Shown in pieces: positions 27,001 through 33,000 of a stretch of DNA of 64,000 bases; within the stretch, counting starts at the first letter, position 1; each line of letters opens with the position of its first letter. Source of the DNA: Albula goreensis (lineage: Eukaryota > Chordata > Actinopteri > Albuliformes > Albulidae); the NCBI GenBank assembly GCA_022829145.1, contig CM040762.1:23740436-23804435 (forward strand), read 5' to 3'. A program made the translations under genes and the position numbers. The notes under the pieces were generated by a model, which was not told the origin of the DNA, ran no database searches, and was given only the letters and a program-made list of their open reading frames with translations.

Positions 27001-30000
27001 TCTCGATAGCAGGCTGTTAGAATAAGTAGACGGCTATAAATTATGCACCGAAATACAGGCTCGCAAAGGCACACGCTGCCGCACACGTACATGCACTCAC
27101 ACAGATCAATACCGCTGAAGAGACAAAAAAAGGTTTACTCTGCTTTTAAGAATGGTGCCCAATAACTGCTCTGGGCAACATCCTATCACTAAACATTTGC
27201 AATATCGCACCCAGAAGAGGAATGTTTATGCTCGTTTTTCAAGTCAAAACAGGAAAGCAACTATGCATTCTAACAAGCACTTATGCTGTACTTACTGGAC
27301 GGATACATTTCCACTCGTCTTCTTCCAGTTGTCTATGCAAGCAATTTTGTATGATTCATGCAATGATGTGAAAAAGTAAGTACACCCTCTGTTTAGTCTT
27401 TTTTGACATATTCAGTCATACAGATCTTTTATTTTCATTTTATCAACACTGATTGATAATTGGGAAACTAATTCACCAAATAAGACTGAAAAATTGCAAT
27501 TACAATTATGTGTAGAGTTTAAATCAATGGAAATTGTCTTGCGACAGTGTCAAAGTGCATGAGCCAAGTTAAAAAGAGGCTGCACAAATTTGTTCAACAT
27601 GGGAGGTCAAAAAGAAAGAAGCATTGACTATTGATATCGAAATATAAATGCATGAAGTGAAGCTGGCTAGACAACACCTGGGCAAAACGATAACTTCAGA
27701 AACAATGCACTCTGGACGGATGAGTCAAAGGTAGATTTGTTCTGGGCACAATGCTAGGCTTCATATGTGATGAAACAAAAAACTGCCTCTGAACAGATGA
27801 ATCCCATATCAGCCGTGAAGCAGGGTGGTGGGGGCATTTTGGTTTGACCACAATTGAGGCTGTGACCAGCTCGCTATCATAAAGTTAAACATCAATTCCA
27901 TGCAGAGACCATCTGTCCAAAAGCTGAAGGTAAACTGCAAATGGATCTTGCAACATGACAAACACCAAAAACACTTGAGCAAATCCATAACGGAGTGGTT
28001 AAAAAAAAAAAAATAACGGAGAATTACAGAATGGTTAGGTCAAAGCCCAGACCTTCATCCAATAAAAATAGACCGAGGGAATTGAAGTGGGCAGTAAATG
28101 CAAGAGAACTCTTAAACATCACACAAATACAGTTGCTCGGTAAGGAGGTGTGGGTAAAAATTCCTCCCAGTAGATGTAAGAGACTGATAGATTGCTACAG
28201 GAAGCACCTACATGAAGTTATTTCTGCCAAAGGGACAACACCGTCTATTGGAGTTTAAAACAAAAGTTCTGGAGAAGTGTTTTCAGACAACCCCTCACTT
28301 GAATACCTCTATCTGTTGTGACGCTCCTGACATGCTATTGCAAAACCCGCACCCCTTTACTAATTTCTAACTTAGTAGTGAAGGGAGTTAGCCGTGAGCT
28401 GGAGCAAAATGAATGTGGCGTAGCATACAGGCAGTTACACCCTGTAAAGACTATGTTAACACATTCGTGGCCCCAGGGCTGGGTCGTAGCCCTGCAAGGC
28501 CCCTGGGCACGTCTTTTGGAGGCCCCCTTGTCAGGACTTTTGATTTTAAAAGGATGTTAAATGTGCGATGTAGGGTGATTGCTACACGCTGACCTAGCGG
28601 TACCTGTGCTACATGCGTCTCTTTCTTGCCTTCCTTCTCACAACAACATCCGCCGGTTCATCAAACTCTTACTGTCTGACAAGGTCTGATTCTATGGACA
28701 TCAGTGACAATGAGCTGAGATGTGTTATGCACATGAGGGGACGTTTATTATTGTTTTCTTTGTGCTAATTTCAGCACAAATAGCAATAATGCTAGCCAGC
28801 TAATTGGCTTGCGCCTGAGGGGGGAATATTGTTTCTGAATTGCAGATAGATTGGCATAATAGTGCATGAACAACATCATTTATGAAGACTAGTTTCAGCT
28901 CTCAACAAGGATTTAATTTTTGCTGTTGCTCGACAACGAGCATTGGGGTTTGCCAAAGTCACCAAATTTGACACTAGTTACTAAATAAGAATTTTAGTCA
29001 CTATGTGAGGTCAAAAAGTCGCTAAATCTAGCGACAAAGTCAATAAATTAGCAACACTGTTTGCGCTGCACAAGGGTTTTTTTTCTTTCTTTGTCTAAAT
29101 CCTGGAAACATTTCCCTCACGGGCATGACTTATGGACTGATTTGGATGTTGATAGGCTACTGGAGGCTTACTGACTGATTATGCTAGGCTACTGGGGGCT
29201 TACTGACTGATCATGCTTGGATTACATTTTGTGCAGAAGTCAAACCTTCCAATGATATCACCACTGTGACTGTTTTACCCTCAGCTGACCTGGACTCAGG
29301 AGTTGCCCTCTGCTGTGCATGTCTCTGTCTGCGCCTCAACTGTCTGCACCACTCTAGCTATGATCCACCTCTGCACACTCCACCTACGACTATGCCACAC
29401 CTCTACACACTCCACCTTTGGCTATGTCCCACCTCCGCACACTCCACCTACGGCTATGCCCCACCTCTGCACACTCCACTTACGGCTCCTGCCCTACCCC
29501 TCCTCTTCTCTTCACTGCTTCTGGTCCCGGCTCCCCACCTGTCTTTATTTCCACTGAGTCATCACTGCCTTCCTCTGGCCCTTTTTCTGTCACATATATG
29601 CACGATCTCCCAAATACAACCTCCACATTCCAATCCACACTGTTTACCGGGTTTGTTTGCCCTCCCTTACAACCTGAAAAAGCTTGCAGCTTGAAGCTCG
29701 GTGAGTTAACAGAACCTTCCATGTTGTAGCGAGTTTTTGGTCTCTGTCATTAGTCTAGCTTAGCTGCCCTGCCATGCTACTTGTAGAACTACTGCAGTTC
29801 TGTTCAGTTTTAATTGTTGTCTAAGTTTTAATCAGTGAATTTTTCTGTCACTGATTAAAATGTAAAGTTTCTGGCTCTATTTACGAGATCTGTAAGGCAT
29901 ATTATAAATTGGAGTGGCTGAGCTTGCTTTTGTTAGCATTAAATGTTATTGACAATTTGCTATGTAGTGCTTATGCAGTCTGTAGCCAGATCACCACTGC

Positions 30001-33000
30001 TGTACACATGTTTCTAACATGGACATTTACTGAATAGCCATAAAATATGCATCAAATATGCAGTTTATTCCTTGGCTCAAAGGAAATTTATCGTTCACAC
30101 CTCCCTAGCAGTTCACTTTTTGTTTTGCAGCTGTTCTATTGCCTGTTAAAGAGTGTTTCACCTGAGCTCACACACAAGCCTATCCTGGATAGCGCTGCTG
30201 CGGTATCTGCACAGATTTTGCACATAATTCTGTGACCTAAATACAGGCCTGTCCTTGTTCTCTCTAGAGAGAAACTGTATAGAGACCAACTCTCAGTTAT
30301 GACGTAGACAAGAACGTCATTTGGAGATTTCCCAGCAGTGCAACATGGGATCGCAGGAAGCCATTTCTTAAACAGAGCTGCCCCACTGTCATTGGTGCTG
30401 CCGAACAGGACAGAGTTTCCGCACATGTGCTAAAAGGAGGCAGGATGCATGGAAAATAGAGGTCTGGGTTAGTAGGGTTAATTTTCTCTTTTATTGCAAA
30501 TTTGTCTCACTGAATGGTTTCAGACAATCAGATAAAATAGTATATGAGACAGGGCAATCAAAGCAAATACAAAACATAGTTATTACATCATTGTTTAATT
30601 AATTAATTGAGGAAACACCAATCACCTATATTGCCCTTAGTTTTGACACAAAAAATCAACCAATTTGTCATTAAAAACTTTGATTCAGGTGATTGAATAC
30701 ACCTAGATATGATTGAAAGTAACCCTGCTCAGTTTGAATGGTATACATAGAACTTTACCACCAGAGAGAAGTAGTCACCTCAAAATTACTACAGACACAC
30801 AATGCCATGATCAAATGAGCTCCCAGAACATCTGAGGATAAAAGTTGTAGAGATATACAAGTCTGAAAAGAGTTACAAAGCCATTTCTAAGGCCGATAGA
30901 TTCCAGCGAAGCACAGTAAACACCATTATCTCCAAATGGTGAAGACTTGGAACAGAGGTGAATCTTCCCAGAAGTTGCCGAACTTGCCAAAACTTCTGCC
31001 AGGGCACACTGGCACCTCATCCATGAAGTGTACAATAAAAAAGACACTGGGCAAAACTGGGCCACATGGAAGAGTGACAAGGTGGAAACCACTGCTCTCT
31101 GAGAAAGCTTGTCTCAGGTACCAGGATGATGCTCAAGTCTTTTGGGATAACATTCTATGGACAGATGCGTCGAAGGTGGAACTTTTTAGAGTGTGCAAGT
31201 CCTCCATTTTCTGGCATCAAGCAGCTACGCAATTCCACTGGAAGATCGTCAAACCTACACTGAAACATGGCGGTGGCAGTGTAATGGTTTAGGAATGTTT
31301 TGCTCCCTCAGGACCTGAACGACTTGTAATCATGAAGGAAGCATGAATTCTGATGTTTACCAGAACATTCTTAAGGAGAGTGCCCAACCATCTGTGTGTG
31401 AGCTTAAGCTGAGGCGTAATTGGGTGATGCAGAAGGACATCACTAAGAATACAAGCAAGTCCACATCTGAATTGCCTAAAAGAAGCTAAATTAAAGTGTT
31501 GTAGTGACCTACTCAAAGTCCTGACTTGACCCCAAAAGAGATGCTGTGGCAGGACCTGAAAAGAGCAGTACATGACCTAAAAAATTGTTAAAGTTAAAGG
31601 AGTTCTGCAAAGATGAGAGTGCCATGATTCCCCCTCAGAAATGTGAGAGGCTTATAAAAAAAAATTATAATAAACATTTGGTTGCAGTTTTTTGATGCTA
31701 AGGGTGGTCCAATCTGATACTTAGTTTAAGTGGGCAATTACTTTTTCACAGGGGTAATAGAGGTAATTGGTGACTATATCTGTTGAGTGAATGAAACAGT
31801 GATGTAAAAACTATGTTTTATGTTTGCTTGAGTTTATGTTGTCTCAAAATAAATTTTATTTGATTGTCTTGACACCATTCAGTGAAAGAAATATGCAATT
31901 GCAAGTTATTATATGAGAGGGTTCTCAGAAATGCATTTTGTTGCCTGACAAAACATACAATAAATAACTTGTCTGTGTACGTCATCTCAATGAACTAGGC
32001 CTGTTTAAGTACTAGACCTATAGAAAAACAGCATTAAAGAAGAGCTCAATAGCAGGTTTAGTGGCCACCGGGGTAATAACTGTTGAACGTTTGCAATTAC
32101 TGCGGCATACCCAGTACAGAATTACTGAACTATGGTGAACAAAATTATTTTGATGAACTCAGTCAAACGATTCGTATCTCCAAAAATAACTGTAACCCAT
32201 GACTCTACAATAAAAAAGACACTGGGCAAAATTGGGCCTCATGGAAGAGTGACAAGGTAGAAAATCCTTTGTGAGTACAAGTCTCCTCTCCAGAATAGCC
32301 CTGATGGTTTTTCTTTTTAGCTTCTCACTGAAGAAGATGGTTTGGATCGAGGGTCTCAAGACCATTAAGATCATTCGCGATTGTTGAAGTTATTCATGAT
32401 TGGCCAGTTATTCCTGATCGCTTGAACTTCACACGAGGCAGTTTTCAAGGCTTCGTCATTCAGTGGTTGCTTTTCGGAACATAAAAGGGCATTTTTTTCA
32501 CCAGTCAGATGAGCTTCTCCCATACCCCACCGGAAGAACTGAATGTCCACCATCTATTTCATTAAGAGCTTCTCTTAGCTCTTTCTGTCCTAAATGTAGT
32601 GCATGAAGCCAGTGGTGCTTAAGTCAGATGTAGGAACAGGACTTGCGCACATGCATGTGTATAAATGCACGTATTCGTGACAAAAGTCTGAGAAATTCAG
32701 CTTTCTGACCTTGAGCTCATTCATAGGTCTCTTTGTACAAAATATCGCTGAGCTCACAATATGGCGAGTGTATGGTCTCGGGTCCCACCAGCTCCAGTTC
32801 CTTCACCATCTCCCAGTGAGATGAGAACACTGCCGACAGACGTCTCCTACTCATTGTTGCTGTGGTAGTCACTTCTGCCTTTTAGGATACAGATTTGTCT
32901 GTCCTTTGAAGTTTCTCAATGTGCAGGATTGTGGGAACGCTTATCCTGGCATAGCATCTTATGCAGTCTTTGCATAAATTCCCTGAGTGCAAACAGCCAA

